Origin: Eremothecium cymbalariae DBVPG#7215
Taxonomy: Eukaryota; Ascomycota; Saccharomycetes; Saccharomycetales; Saccharomycetaceae
Reading direction: 5' to 3'
NCBI RefSeq assembly: GCF_000235365.1
Contig: NC_016454.1
Span: 558,001 to 622,000 of the forward strand
DNA: 64,000 nt
Of the stretch, positions 1 to 10,239 are shown piece by piece. The first letter of the stretch is position 1; each line of letters begins with the position of its first letter. Below the pieces are notes generated by a model that saw nothing but the letters and a program-made list of their open reading frames with translations, made no database searches and had not been told where the DNA came from. Made by a program: the position numbers and the translations under genes.

Positions 1-824
1 GTCCGCATGCATTGAAAAGGGGAAGGAGCGAACGAAGACTTCCATTGATGTATGCTCCCTTAATAGAAAACCCTCTTGCGTGAAAGCTTAATGAGAGCCT
101 TCAGATCAAGGTATATATGATGAATTAACTACTAGGTCATCTGTCCCTCCCCCCTCTGGTATTTGTCCGACATGAAAATCACGGAATAGTCGTTTTCGCA
201 TTACGCCATATTGTACGATAGTAACAGTCGGGTCTCCTCTTTTGACAATGCAATCTGTCTACGTGTGTCTCTTCGTGGATCTCACAAGGAAATAGGATGA
301 ACTGAAAAGGCCTATCTGGCTGGCTGCCTGGCTGGCAGCTGCGCAACCAGGTTCTGGATGGAAACACGCTTCTATTTTTTGCTACAGAACCAACAAAGTA
401 GACATGACTCGGCTGAGAGAATGATCGCCCAGATAATCCTGTGCAAGAACAACACAACAGAGAGAAACGGGAATCTGTTTCGGAATACTCTCCGAGCGCA
501 CGTAGGCGTGGTCTGGTCAGAAGAAGACCATTGATATATCCTTTCGCCTCCGTGGTAGTCCGCCGGATCCAAAAGTAGTAGTGTGCTATGTAGATGAGTC
601 TTGTTCTAGAGCTGCAGTGAGAAGAAAATGAACCAATAACATCAACGGCAAGCTTGAAAAATGCGTTTCTCTTCTCCCTGGATCTCGAGCCACTTGTTAT
701 CTTTGTTGTTTTTACCGCCCATTTGCCTGAACGAATACAGCACGACGTTTGTTTTTCCTTGGAAAAACGGGAACTGCACAGGTAAACAACTGTGATTCAC
801 ATTTCTTTACCAGCGGTCGCAACG

Positions 825-852
825 TGCGCGATACCGCATTCGGTATCGCGCA
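825..852. repeat. Perfect 12-bp inverted repeat, 4-nt loop
   Basis: Arms 825-836 and 841-852 are exact reverse complements around the loop CATT. The arm is GC-rich (TGCGCGATACCG). It could be a hairpin or a dimeric protein-binding site. No T tract follows it, so it is not a terminator of bacterial type. Confidence 0.8.
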
Positions 853-1564
853 TATCCCAGCCGCATTACTAATTTCTTAATAATGTTCTTTAATAACCTT
901 CTGAAACCCTTCCTTTTGTCTTCCTCGGCCCAGCGTTAAAAACGTACTTTTGCGCAAGAACTCGACGTGGGAAATCATTTCTAAAACCATGGCGTCGTAG
1001 CTTCCCTAATCATTGTTCGTTGCTGTTTCTCCTAGCGATATGGGAGAACCTTTTTCCTTCAAGCACGACACACGCAGACATGGCGGGGAGAGGGCAGGAG
1101 GGGATGGGTCCATCGGGAATGTAAAGTGCTCGACAAATATAACCCTACAGAATATATCAACCATCACCCTTCAGCTGCATACGTTTATTTCTGTGCTGTG
1201 TGTCCCCCCCCTGTGCAGAAAGTCTTTCTGTATGTACACAACACTCTCCTCTCCGCGCCTCTACCGTTTTCTTGAATAGAAGCCGCCCGGCATTCCAAGA
1301 ACAAAGTATTACTAACATGAACACGTAACAGATGGATACAATAAGGTCTCTATCTGTATACGGTCAATCTACAAGCCAGCTCAGGTTGCGGAACACTTGC
1401 ATGCTGCCATGTGTGATGGACAGCCGGCACCACTGTTGCTGGAACAGTAGGGCCTATAGCGATATGTGACAGCTTTGATCCTACGTGTAATATAACTTTG
1501 ACTCTTACACAGGCATGCGTGCCTACCCGTCGGCGGGCCGTCTGCGCAGAAGTACAGAAAGTAG

Positions 1565-1600
1565 TCGCTGCTCTCTCTCTCGAGAGAGAGAGAGCAGCGA
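1565..1600. repeat. 16-bp inverted repeat built on (CT)n/(GA)n
   Basis: Arms 1565-1580 and 1585-1600 are exact complements around CGAG. The core is a CT run turning into a GA run, flanked by non-repetitive TCGCTG/CAGCGA. The unique flanks make this a true palindrome rather than just adjoining simple repeats. Confidence 0.8.
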
Positions 1601-1958
1601 GCGCGAGGGATCCCCCAACGCTGAGTCCTGGATGGCCTTCCATCCGTCTTGGTGCACCATGTCTGCGATTCGCTTGGCCAAGTGTCAATGCATGGAATGG
1701 AGCGGCCTCCGCAACAGCCGTGTTTCCTTTTCCCCACTTCCCAGCTCTACAAAAAAACGCAGCTCTCGCCTAGTTCTGTTCTATTTCTATTTTTGGGCCT
1801 GGCTCATTTAAGTCTTGCCAGATTTCGTTACCTACTGTTGTGTGTTCGAATCATGTAGCGTTTCACTGCGGCCGTTTCTCCACCGCTTTTTATTCCTTTT
1901 CAAAAGAAGAAAAATGACATACGGAGGCACAGAAACATTAATTTGCCTGCACGACCAA

Positions 1959-1991
1959 TGCGCGCAGCACAGCGCAGCTGTGCTGCGCGCA
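1959..1991. repeat. Perfect 14-bp inverted repeat, 5-nt loop
   Basis: Arms 1959-1972 (TGCGCGCAGCACAG) and 1978-1991 are exact complements around CGCAG. It is GC-rich within a moderately AT-rich neighbourhood. Confidence 0.8.
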
Positions 1992-2685
1992 CCACCGGCA
2001 GCTTGCCTGCCTCCTGCGCAGACTCCCACCCAACCTTCTGAGAAGGTTACATTCTATTGCGCGTTTATCGGTACCTACCATTATGCCCCACAGTACCCTC
2101 CGCAGAGCGCCGTCTTTTCCTTCTATTCCGCATACCGTAATCTTACTTTTTTCTTTCTTCCCTTCTTCTGAAATTTGCGCTGTTTTTTTTCCAATTGACT
2201 CATTGAAACCGCTAATAAAGTTCCTTTTGGAAAGCTTACGAATAGTTCGCGTGCGGGCACGAGTCATAAACGTGGTCGAGCCCCGATGGCCCTCGCGCCT
2301 CTCTGATTCCATCTCTCCTGCCTCTCCGTCCGGCTCTCAATGCCACCTGCTAACGACGGTGTAGGTACCCGCTAACTCCTGCAAGATATACAATGCATAA
2401 CGGGAACAATGGCACACATAATGCGACCACCTCTATTAAAAAACGAATCTCCAACCCTCGCTATCTCACTATCTATCCGGCCTGCAAAAGTCAAAAAAGA
2501 CGTGCGTATACAGTAACGAAAGCGTCTGAAGCCCTGGCAACATTTCTGTAGGAAAATAATACAATACTGGATTCTAGAAGTCATATATTTGCCAGGCGGT
2601 GTGGATATTATTGTGTCATTGTGCGAACGCTACAGAGGAGTGTGTGAGTACCTGCTGGTAGTCATGTATATGTTGGTTTTTTCTT

Positions 2686-2712
2686 TCTTTCTCTCTCTTT
2701 GAGAGAGAAAGA
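2686..2712. repeat. 12-bp inverted repeat of CT/GA type
   Basis: Arms 2686-2697 and 2701-2712 are exact complements around TTT. This is the second CT-to-GA palindrome in the same intergenic region, after 1565-1600. Confidence 0.75.
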
Positions 2713-3303
2713 CAGCTCAATGGGATCATTTTATGAAACGTTTTGTGTAAAGCAAAAGAAAAGTGTTCTGCATTATGTAGATTGGGGGAGAGCCGACACC
2801 TCAGTTTTAGAGGTTGCTCGAAGAGTATATAAATTGTAGATGATTTGAGGTATCGGATGCCTGGTAGTTGGCATAAGGAAAGTATAGAATTTAGTTTCTT
2901 TTAACGTTTGACAGGATTTTTCAGTACTCTGGTGCATGCTTTGTTTTCTTCGAGATACAAGGTATTAGGGCAATAATAGCTAGATATTAACAACAATATC
3001 TTTGTTATAAATTTTTTTACTTTCTATTTTCTATTTTCTATTATTATTCTTTTATTAGACTTAGAACGACAACGGCTGCTAGAATAGTATTCATAGATTT
3101 GTTTTTGTCGTTGTTGTTTTTATTCTCATCATCGTCTTCATTGTCATCGTGGCCATCGTCGTTGTGCTCATCACAGTCGTTTATTTTTCGTTGGGATATT
3201 TTATTAGTGGTATAATATTGTTATTAAAGGGAGATTGATTTTGGTTGTTTTTTCTCTTGGGATCTAGAGAGAGAAGCGGAATAGGAAGAACTTGATATAA
3301 AGT

Positions 3304-4404
3304 ATGCCTGCCAGTCAGAAAAGAGGTCCGTGGACCAGCGAGGAGGATAATCTGTTGCTGAAGTTGATCGACCAGCACGGCGCGTTCAACTGGGTCAAGA
3401 TTAGCGCGTTGCTGAAATCTCGTTCGCCCAAGCAGTGCCGTGAGCGGTACCACCAGAACCTCAAGCCTTCGTTGAACAAGACGCCCATATCCGAGCAGGA
3501 GGGTGAGCTGATCCAGGAGCTGGTGTCTAAGATAGGCAAGAAATGGGCTGAGATTTCGAGAGTCTTGAACAATGGCCGCTCGGACAATGCCATTAAGAAT
3601 TGGTGGAACGGCGGGGCTAACAAGAGAAAGAGGGCTGCAAAGTCCATGGCTGCGAGACAGGTCTTGCAGAATTTCCATCAACAGTCGCTGCGGAACTATG
3701 TGCAGACGCATGATCAGTCTGTGTATGTGCCTGTCGCTACCGCCGCGGGTTCCGCGGCCGGCCCCGTAACGACGGGATCTGCTGTGCCCGTCGCACCTCC
3801 GCCGCTGTCGCACCAACAGCAGCAGCAGACTCTGCCTCCCTTGAATGCACTGACCCCAAACGTGAGCCGCAGAAACTCTGTAGATGTTGTGCCCCAGCCG
3901 TTGAGCTTCATCGACCCAAAAAGGCAACAACAGTTTCTATTATATTCTCCTGATGAGTTGCCTCAGCTTTCGAGGTTCTCTGGTGGCGGCGTGGCCGATT
4001 CCCCTTCTGACACCCACTCCAGCGCTAGTTTCATCCCTCATCTTCCATCTTTGGTGCCTCAGCATGCTGCTGGCGTAGTCACGGTGAGTACCTCTGCAGC
4101 CAATACCAGTAACAACAACACCCCAATAACTACTGTTGCTCATCCCGTATCCCCTAGACAGGAATACTATGCAGCTACTACTGCCGAATGTCATTTGCCC
4201 CTATCTAGCCACCCGGAGTCAACCATTCTTCGCTCCCAGTCTACAAATTCCAGTACTCCGACTGGCTCCAGGGAGATTCTCTATGACACCCATGATAGGA
4301 ACGCTTTATGCAAATTGGACTTCCTGCTAAACAAGGATGACAGTTCCAAGAACACACACTTCAAACTTACTGCGGCCACAACTACAAATGCTGTAGGCAA
4401 GTAG
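3304..4404 (+). CDS. R2R3-MYB transcription factor, FlbD-like
   Basis: The protein has 366 residues. Two MYB repeats fill the N-terminus. The first is at about 6-55, with Trp10 and Trp30 and the recognition segment SPKQCRERYHQNLKPSLN. The second is at about 58-108, with Trp81 and Trp100 and the segment RSDNAIKNWWNG, followed by a basic stretch KRKRAAK (107-113). This layout and wording match the FlbD family of filamentous ascomycetes, which controls conidiation. The remaining 250 residues are low-complexity Ser/Thr/Pro/Gln-rich with a Gln5 run, as in activation domains. The ATG at 3304 begins four residues before the MYB consensus, so it is probably right. I recall no clear S. cerevisiae orthologue. 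Its target genes cannot be read from sequence. DNA-binding function is near certain; the FlbD orthology is inferred. Confidence 0.85.
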   Translation: MPASQKRGPWTSEEDNLLLKLIDQHGAFNWVKISALLKSRSPKQCRERYHQNLKPSLNKTPISEQEGELIQELVSKIGKKWAEISRVLNNGRSDNAIKNWWNGGANKRKRAAKSMAARQVLQNFHQQSLRNYVQTHDQSVYVPVATAAGSAAGPVTTGSAVPVAPPPLSHQQQQQTLPPLNALTPNVSRRNSVDVVPQPLSFIDPKRQQQFLLYSPDELPQLSRFSGGGVADSPSDTHSSASFIPHLPSLVPQHAAGVVTVSTSAANTSNNNTPITTVAHPVSPRQEYYAATTAECHLPLSSHPESTILRSQSTNSSTPTGSREILYDTHDRNALCKLDFLLNKDDSSKNTHFKLTAATTTNAVGK

Positions 4405-5458
4405 CCATTCTACAGATATATTGTTACTATACGCACGTGAATTACTACTATCTACCACATTTTTTTCTGTTTTCTTTTTTCTGTTTAGTAAGATAAGCAC
4501 TCTACAAACCCGTCCGCATCATCGAATCCTTCCTTACGTACATGAACGTGAACATACACAGAAAGTGTGCGTTTTGAAACTAATTATAATACATTGTGTT
4601 TCACTACATGATAGGGTTTAACGCCCTTAGGGCAGCAGGGTGATGCACTAGTACAAGAAAAACACCACAGAGATACTATCGGCTTTACCAATAGAGAACG
4701 CAACGCAGAAATAGGAGTGATCTAATTTTATCCTCCTCTTTTGTTTCTTCTGCCTTGATGTAATTTCGTGCCTGGCCTGCAAGCCATTTCAGTCTTCGGC
4801 TCTCACTCCTTCCTTCCCCCCGTGAACTCATTGCCGTTGTCGAGATCGGTAATTTTCTGTTTTTCGTTTTCTCCTAAGTTCCATTAAATTGTTTTCACTT
4901 CAACACTAAAAGCATGTTATTATTATCATTATTTTTATTATTACTATATTATATTATATTATATTATATTATTTTTTTTACGATTATCATTGTTAATATC
5001 TAGGCTTGCGGCGTTTTTTTTTGAGCAGGAAATATAGTGGTAATCGGTTTTCAAAGCAGCAACGTAATATCACTGAGAACAAGAACAGGGAGGCTGTCGG
5101 GGCTAGTAGTAGTGTGCAGCGCTGGCTGCCCCTGCCGGCGGGCCGGTAGGGGCAGGCCGCTGCGGTAGGCGTCTTGGTTATGCAATTCAGCGGCACGTGA
5201 GATCGTTGCACGTGAGATCGTTGCAAACCGTTTGAAAAGTTGGAGCGTTTTCCACGAAATAAAACGATCAGGGATCACGTGATTTTCACGTGATCCGAAT
5301 TTTCGATCACCAAGCGCAGCCACCGCCAGTAATTGCAAACGCAGAGATCAGTACCCCAGTAACGTACGGAAAATTTTGGTTAGAGATTTTTTCGCTCATA
5401 CCCCTCACACATATGCACAATGCGATTTAGCTTGTGTGGGTAGGTGTCAGTGGGCAGG
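4405..5458. other. Intergenic region between the MYB gene and TIM54
   Basis: There is no gene. It holds the MYB 3' region, an AT-rich tract with (TATAT)n-like repeats (about 4915-4985), a GC-rich patch (about 5100-5165) and, close to TIM54, a cluster of CACGTG sites (listed separately). Confidence 0.6.
5193..5296. promoter_or_regulatory. Cluster of four CACGTG E-boxes upstream of TIM54
   Basis: A 15-bp unit, GCACGTGAGATCGTT, occurs twice head to tail (5193-5207 and 5208-5222). Fifty bases on, GGATCACGTGA (5272-5282) and its exact complement (5286-5296) form an 11-bp inverted repeat with a TTT loop. Each of the four units has a CACGTG core, the site of Cbf1-type bHLH proteins in yeasts. All lie 160-270 bp before the TIM54 start, so regulation of TIM54 by a Cbf1-like factor is the likely use; this is inferred. 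Confidence 0.65.
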
Positions 5459-6886
5459 ATGACGTCCAAGGAAGGATCTAGTGCGATAACAGATGGTGCT
5501 AAAAGAGCCGGGTATAGTAATCCTGCGTTCAAAGCAATGGGCATCCCGACTCTACGGTTGCCGGGGCGGAATTGGATGATCTTTTGGGCGGTGCTGAGTG
5601 CTGGGGTGTCAGGTGTAGTGTACGACAAGTATCAGCAGCGTCAGATCAGCAACAAATACATAAACATGGTACAGCAGCGCAGTTTGGAGCATATGGATAC
5701 ATGGATGAAACCGCGGAAGATTACTGTATTTGTAGCGCCACCGCCGAGTGACTATCTGGACACTTCTCTGAAGGTATGGAGGCGGTATTTGAAGAGCATC
5801 TTGTATAATGCGGGGGTTGATTATGAGATTATAACGGAGGAGCGACAAGGGCTTATACGATTTGAGGTTGCAGAGCGGATAAGACGGTTACGGAGGGAGA
5901 TACTAGATACGGAGGCTAGATTGAAGAAGGCCGAGGAAGAACAGCGTTGGGTTAATCGGTTGCGTTCATGGTGGTTGAAGGAACGAATTTCGGAGGAGGA
6001 AGCCGAAAATCTCAAGGCTGAGAAATATCGTAAGGAGTTTACTTACAAACAACTGCTTGGTGTGTTCTATAAGAATGACGTGTTGAAAGCTCAGGGAGTG
6101 GTAAGCGAAGATGTCTTGGTTGCAGAACCCGTTTTAAGTGGCGGTGTTATTTGTATTGGCCGTGGGGCGTACAAGGAGTACATTTCAGGCATTCATGAGG
6201 GTATTCTGGGGCCCCTGGAAGCCCCACAAAACACGAAAATTGCCGAGCCGTTTGCTGGCGAATCCAGACAGACTAGCGATGCGACTGTGGCTGCAGCAGA
6301 AACAACAACAACATCTACAACTGCAGCTGAAAACGTTGAGATTATAGCCGTTGATGCCCAGGTGGACAGTGCCCAGAGCGACAGTAACCATGCTTCTGAT
6401 AACACTTCTGATGGTGAAGGCGAAAAGGAAGAATCTACCAAGTCACCGCCAGCGCCTTATATTTCATACAAAGATTACGCAAACGCTGAACTTCCACGTG
6501 AACTGTCCTCGGAAGTTGTTAAGGATCCTCTCACAAATGTCCCTGCATTGTTTCATCAGCCAATTTTAGTTGTGCAGGTACCGAATCTGGTTGGGTTCCT
6601 GCAGATTCCCAAACGGATATATCGCTTCTATACGAGGAGGTACTATGCAGAACAATGCTGTAAGGCTGCTACTTCCATGGTTTTCCAATACACCAAACCT
6701 TTCAATCCTGAAACTGACTTGGATTTGGCGAAGTCGGAAGAAGAAGACTGGCCAAATTACTGGGTCAAACAAGGGCACGAACGTCAAAGTGAATGGGTCC
6801 AAGAACTCTATGGTGATAACAGAGTCTTATCCAGTCTGCACCTTATAGACCCTTCGAAGCTAGATGTACAGCAGGTTGAAAACTAA
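5459..6886 (+). CDS. TIM54: Mitochondrial inner-membrane translocase subunit Tim54
   Basis: Tim54 is part of the TIM22 complex, which inserts multispanning carriers into the mitochondrial inner membrane. The start used is the ATG at 5459; the frame is open a few codons upstream but only through a GTG. That gives 475 residues, against 478 in S. cerevisiae. One membrane segment lies at about 39-55, after the conserved NPAFKAMGIPTLRLP stretch. A charged, helical inter-membrane-space part follows, with an acidic Ser/Thr/Glu-rich linker at about 270-340. The C-terminus keeps RIYRFYTRRYYAEQCC. The gene sits just before PEP8 on the same strand, as in S. cerevisiae. Confidence 0.93.
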   Translation: MTSKEGSSAITDGAKRAGYSNPAFKAMGIPTLRLPGRNWMIFWAVLSAGVSGVVYDKYQQRQISNKYINMVQQRSLEHMDTWMKPRKITVFVAPPPSDYLDTSLKVWRRYLKSILYNAGVDYEIITEERQGLIRFEVAERIRRLRREILDTEARLKKAEEEQRWVNRLRSWWLKERISEEEAENLKAEKYRKEFTYKQLLGVFYKNDVLKAQGVVSEDVLVAEPVLSGGVICIGRGAYKEYISGIHEGILGPLEAPQNTKIAEPFAGESRQTSDATVAAAETTTTSTTAAENVEIIAVDAQVDSAQSDSNHASDNTSDGEGEKEESTKSPPAPYISYKDYANAELPRELSSEVVKDPLTNVPALFHQPILVVQVPNLVGFLQIPKRIYRFYTRRYYAEQCCKAATSMVFQYTKPFNPETDLDLAKSEEEDWPNYWVKQGHERQSEWVQELYGDNRVLSSLHLIDPSKLDVQQVEN

Positions 6887-7184
6887 CAATAAACCCATGT
6901 AAATCTCCACAAAGGAGACGCATCATTGTATATAGTCCGTCTTATCTACGGTTAAAACGTATTATAGTCTTTTCAGTTTCGGATCTCTCCAAAACTACCC
7001 ACGTCATTATGTACGTTACTCTTTGATTTACTAAAGTTGAGATTATTAAGGGCTAATAGACAGCATTAATATAACATGTCAGTTACCCCTATGAACACAA
7101 ACCGGTGCTCAAGAATCTGTCGCTGTTTCTTTTATCGTTCATTTTGCTAATTAGCTGGTTAGGAAATTTTTTAGTCTAGCGCAA

Positions 7185-8114
7185 ATGAGTCTATTTTTTA
7201 AATCTCCCATTGATATTGAAATCTTGTTTGATGGACAGGAATCACGCAAGCATGTGGAAATCCCGACTTCATCGGCTAGTTCAAAGACTTTGAAAGACAG
7301 ATACCCTTTATATGAGGATGGTGAAAGTGTGAGTGGGATTGTGACGCTGCGTGTGAAGGAAGGAAAGCGGGTGGAGCATCTTGGAGTGAAAGTAAGTTTG
7401 ATTGGTTCTGTTGATACTATAAAATCAACTACCGAGGCCAAGAAGAGATCCATTGATACATTTCTATCCCTTAGTGCAGATCTTTGCCCTCAGGGTGAAT
7501 TAGTCCATTCGCAGAGTTATTCGTTTAACTTCAAAGATGTTGAGAAGAGGTATGAGAGCTATAGAGGGAAAAATATTGATGTCATGTTTTATGTCAAGGT
7601 TACAGTGTTAAGGAGATCTACAGATATAGTGAAGTTAAAGAAGTTTTGGTGTTATTTGTATAATACAGTTCCATTGATACATACCTCGGGGAATGGGGAT
7701 GATAGCAAGCCCGTAAAGCTTGATATTGGTATTGAAAACTGTTTGCATATTGAGTTTGAGTACTCGAAATCTCAGTATGCTCTAAAGGACGTTATCGTTG
7801 GACGTATATATTTTTTATTAACCCGCCTGAAGGTAAAGCATATGGAAATCAGTTTGATCAAAAGAGAGACGTGCGGCCATGAACCAAATCAGCTGAGTGA
7901 TACAACTTCAATTAGATACGAAATCATGGATGGCTCTCCCGTGAAGGGGGAGACAATTCCCATTAGACTATTTCTTGGAGGATATGATCTAACGCCAAAT
8001 ATAACATCCAACTACTTCAGCGTTAAAAACTACCTGAGTCTTGTGATAATAGATGAAGATGGCCGGCGCTACTTCAAACAAACTGAGATTGTGCTATATC
8101 GCACTCTAAGCTAA
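7185..8114 (+). CDS. PEP8: Retromer subunit Vps26 (Pep8)
   Basis: This is a retromer cargo-selection subunit that works with Vps35 and Vps29 to return sorting receptors such as Vps10 from endosome to Golgi. It begins MSLFFKSPIDIEI and runs with the arrestin-fold pattern of Vps26: KDRYPLYEDGESVSGIV near 35-50, and GETIPIRLFLGGYDLTP near 255-271 in the C-terminal sandwich. At 309 residues it is shorter than S. cerevisiae Pep8 (379) and closer in size to animal Vps26, so the yeast-specific extension is reduced. It lies 298 bp downstream of TIM54 on the same strand, the S. cerevisiae order. Confidence 0.93.
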   Translation: MSLFFKSPIDIEILFDGQESRKHVEIPTSSASSKTLKDRYPLYEDGESVSGIVTLRVKEGKRVEHLGVKVSLIGSVDTIKSTTEAKKRSIDTFLSLSADLCPQGELVHSQSYSFNFKDVEKRYESYRGKNIDVMFYVKVTVLRRSTDIVKLKKFWCYLYNTVPLIHTSGNGDDSKPVKLDIGIENCLHIEFEYSKSQYALKDVIVGRIYFLLTRLKVKHMEISLIKRETCGHEPNQLSDTTSIRYEIMDGSPVKGETIPIRLFLGGYDLTPNITSNYFSVKNYLSLVIIDEDGRRYFKQTEIVLYRTLS

Positions 8115-8247
8115 TGCAATCTGGGAATAAGGGGACTTGAAACCTGTGTACAAACAAACCACTTAATCAATTTTTATCATTATACGATGTACATAATATA
8201 ATAATGATGATGATATAATAATAAAAAGTAATAATAATACAAATAGG

Positions 8248-9324
8248 TCATTTTATTTCATGCCTTTCTCCCCAAATCTTATGGCAGAGCCTACGAGTCC
8301 TATCATGATTGTATCTGTTGCACTGGTAGTCTACGAATGGCTCCTTCATCAGTTGTGCAGCAGTAGCACGCTCTCCGGGATCTAACACTAACAGCTTCTT
8401 GCATAAGTCACCATATTTACACATGCTCAACTCTCCTGACTCCACAAATTCCTTAAAGGTTTCATCTGTCAACTTGGCCACTTTCCAAGGAAACTTCAGT
8501 TTCCCGGTATCATTGAACAACAGAAACATAATTATGCCAAGGGACCATATATCTACGGCAAATCCCTTATATGAGAGCAAACTAAACACCTCAGGTGCCA
8601 TCAGAGGCTCACTACCCCCCAATCCGTGACAAATATTCTTCCCTGGTTCCAACTTTACCGCGTTGCCAAAGTCAACAATCTTTATTCCATGGCAGTCCGG
8701 GCTCAACATAATATTTTCCAACTTTAAGTCTCTGTGAACAACATCATGCTCACGAAGATACGCTACACCCTGGATTAACTGCACCATAAAGCACCTCCTT
8801 TCTTCTAAAGAAGGCTTCAACTCCATCTTCATAATCTTGTAGAGACTGAACGGTATATATTCCATAACAAAAAGATTGTTGACTGACTGTAGCTCCATCA
8901 CACACACAATATTCGGGCACATCAGTTCCGAGAGTATAGCATACTCTTTCTCTAGCATCGCCCGTAATACATCATTATAGTGCTCAGAGGGATCCTCCAT
9001 GGACGCCCTCTTCACTGCATAACTCTGCCCATTTTTGTTGAAGCATTCAACAGAACATGTACTGCCCTTACCAACAACTATGCTCTCTGTACCACTTGCA
9101 TACAAATACCCTGCCCTACCAAACGTCCCTATTCGCGACAATACCGAAGACACCCCCACTGATGACGACCCCCGCGAACTAAAAATTGAGCTACTCGAAA
9201 TACCACTCTGTTGGTTCTTCGCAGCCTCCACAAAAGGGCTGCTTGACCTACTAGCTTCGCCCCCCTTCAACTTTTTTGCTGATCCCCGTCTCCTCCTAAA
9301 CAAATTTATACCCTGCAATCCCAT
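8248..9324 (-). CDS. Ser/Thr protein kinase of the HAL5/NPR1 type
   Basis: This is a 358-residue kinase. A Ser-rich N-terminus (about 1-80) precedes a full catalytic domain: glycine loop GKGSTC (85-90), Lys105 in YAVKR, HRDLKLEN (197-204), DFG (218-220) and MAPE (242-245). C-lobe motifs DIWSLGIIMF and LDPGERATAAQL are present. The HRDLKLEN wording and the GGSEPLMAPE activation segment resemble the fungal Npr1/Hal5/Hrk1/Rtk1 group, which tunes plasma-membrane transporters. It is much shorter than those, because their long N-terminal region is missing. In S. cerevisiae the glyceraldehyde-3-phosphate dehydrogenase gene TDH1 lies between PEP8 and IRC8; here this kinase takes that place on the opposite strand. 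Kinase activity is well supported; the subfamily and any one-to-one orthologue are inferred. Confidence 0.85.
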   Translation of the reverse strand: MGLQGINLFRRRRGSAKKLKGGEASRSSSPFVEAAKNQQSGISSSSIFSSRGSSSVGVSSVLSRIGTFGRAGYLYASGTESIVVGKGSTCSVECFNKNGQSYAVKRASMEDPSEHYNDVLRAMLEKEYAILSELMCPNIVCVMELQSVNNLFVMEYIPFSLYKIMKMELKPSLEERRCFMVQLIQGVAYLREHDVVHRDLKLENIMLSPDCHGIKIVDFGNAVKLEPGKNICHGLGGSEPLMAPEVFSLLSYKGFAVDIWSLGIIMFLLFNDTGKLKFPWKVAKLTDETFKEFVESGELSMCKYGDLCKKLLVLDPGERATAAQLMKEPFVDYQCNRYNHDRTRRLCHKIWGERHEIK

Positions 9325-10239
9325 GCCTGCAATCGTTACTCCTTAACTATATTATTGAGTATTATCCATCCATCCCTGCAAGATAACAATATCTCCTCAA
9401 ATTAAGCGCATTAACACACTCACACTCACACACACGCTGACAGCCCTGCCTACCAATCTAACAAATACTGAAAACCACAGCTAACTGCAAAAATCGGTGC
9501 TGCAATTTTTCTTCCCAGTGTCAAGGAGTGTTTCCTTATGAGTCCATTCAAGAACAAATGATCGAGCGGGTCGGCATGACCACTAAACTAGCAAAGTTCT
9601 ATTCTACGAAATATATCCCCTCTAATGTCACATTTAACGCACCGTACAAAATCTCTCGATTGACCACATGACCTATGAACTGCTTAGCAGTGTTATTTGT
9701 TGTATCATGGTATCCTCATCATAGTTAGTTGGTTGATACCCAGATTAGAGCTGGATTCTTACATCATGTTGGTAGCGCCGTTCGATGTATCGCGTTGAGC
9801 CCGATGAGGCAATAAGTAAATAGGAAGCTCGAGAACAAGGCATGTTTGCAGTCAGCAACATTGACTGCAGCATTGATATACTGTTGGTTGGGTCGAGACG
9901 TACTGCAAATAGAAGAGTAGTTGCTGAATGGAATAACAACATTTAGCTTGTAATTGTACCCCTTTCTGATTCGCTGGTGGCTGCACATTGGGGTATAACG
10001 CTTCGAGAGAATATATTGTCATTATATACCAGAGATAAAATTGCCATTCCCGTAAGTTTGACATAGCTGCAGTTTCATTACATTCTATTTCGCTGAGATC
10101 AATTTGAACCTTGTTACTAAAGTTACTCAGTTGATTTTGGGAAGTTTCTGGTGGAAGCTATTGAATTCTGTTCACATCAGAATTGTACCAAGTTGAAAGA
10201 AAAATTGACAGTGCATAGTTGGTGGTTCACCTATTTGAT
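9325..10239. other. Divergent promoter region, kinase / IRC8
   Basis: There are 0.9 kb between two divergently transcribed genes. Only short frames are present, and I see no tRNA or clear non-coding RNA. A short CA-rich run (about 9415-9436) is the only simple repeat noticed. Confidence 0.55.

Larger units (their letters stand above)
1..3303. other. Long gene-free region upstream of the MYB gene
   Basis: I see no credible gene in these 3.3 kb; all frames are short and lack recognisable protein sequence. The stretch has four strong inverted repeats (listed separately) and, near its 3' end, AT-rich and pyrimidine-rich simple sequence (about 3000-3180). A space this long in front of a transcription-factor gene fits an extended promoter, but the window's left edge cuts it, so a gene ending just outside could own part of it. 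An unannotated non-coding RNA cannot be excluded. Confidence 0.6.

Noticed and set aside
3181..3930. 249-residue minus-strand frame over the MYB gene
   Set aside because: It is the shadow of the conserved MYB coding region on the opposite strand.
5272..5296. CDEI-like sites before TIM54 as part of a centromere
   Set aside because: The AT-rich tract at 4915-4985 lies on one side, but no CDEIII-like sequence is at the right distance in either direction.
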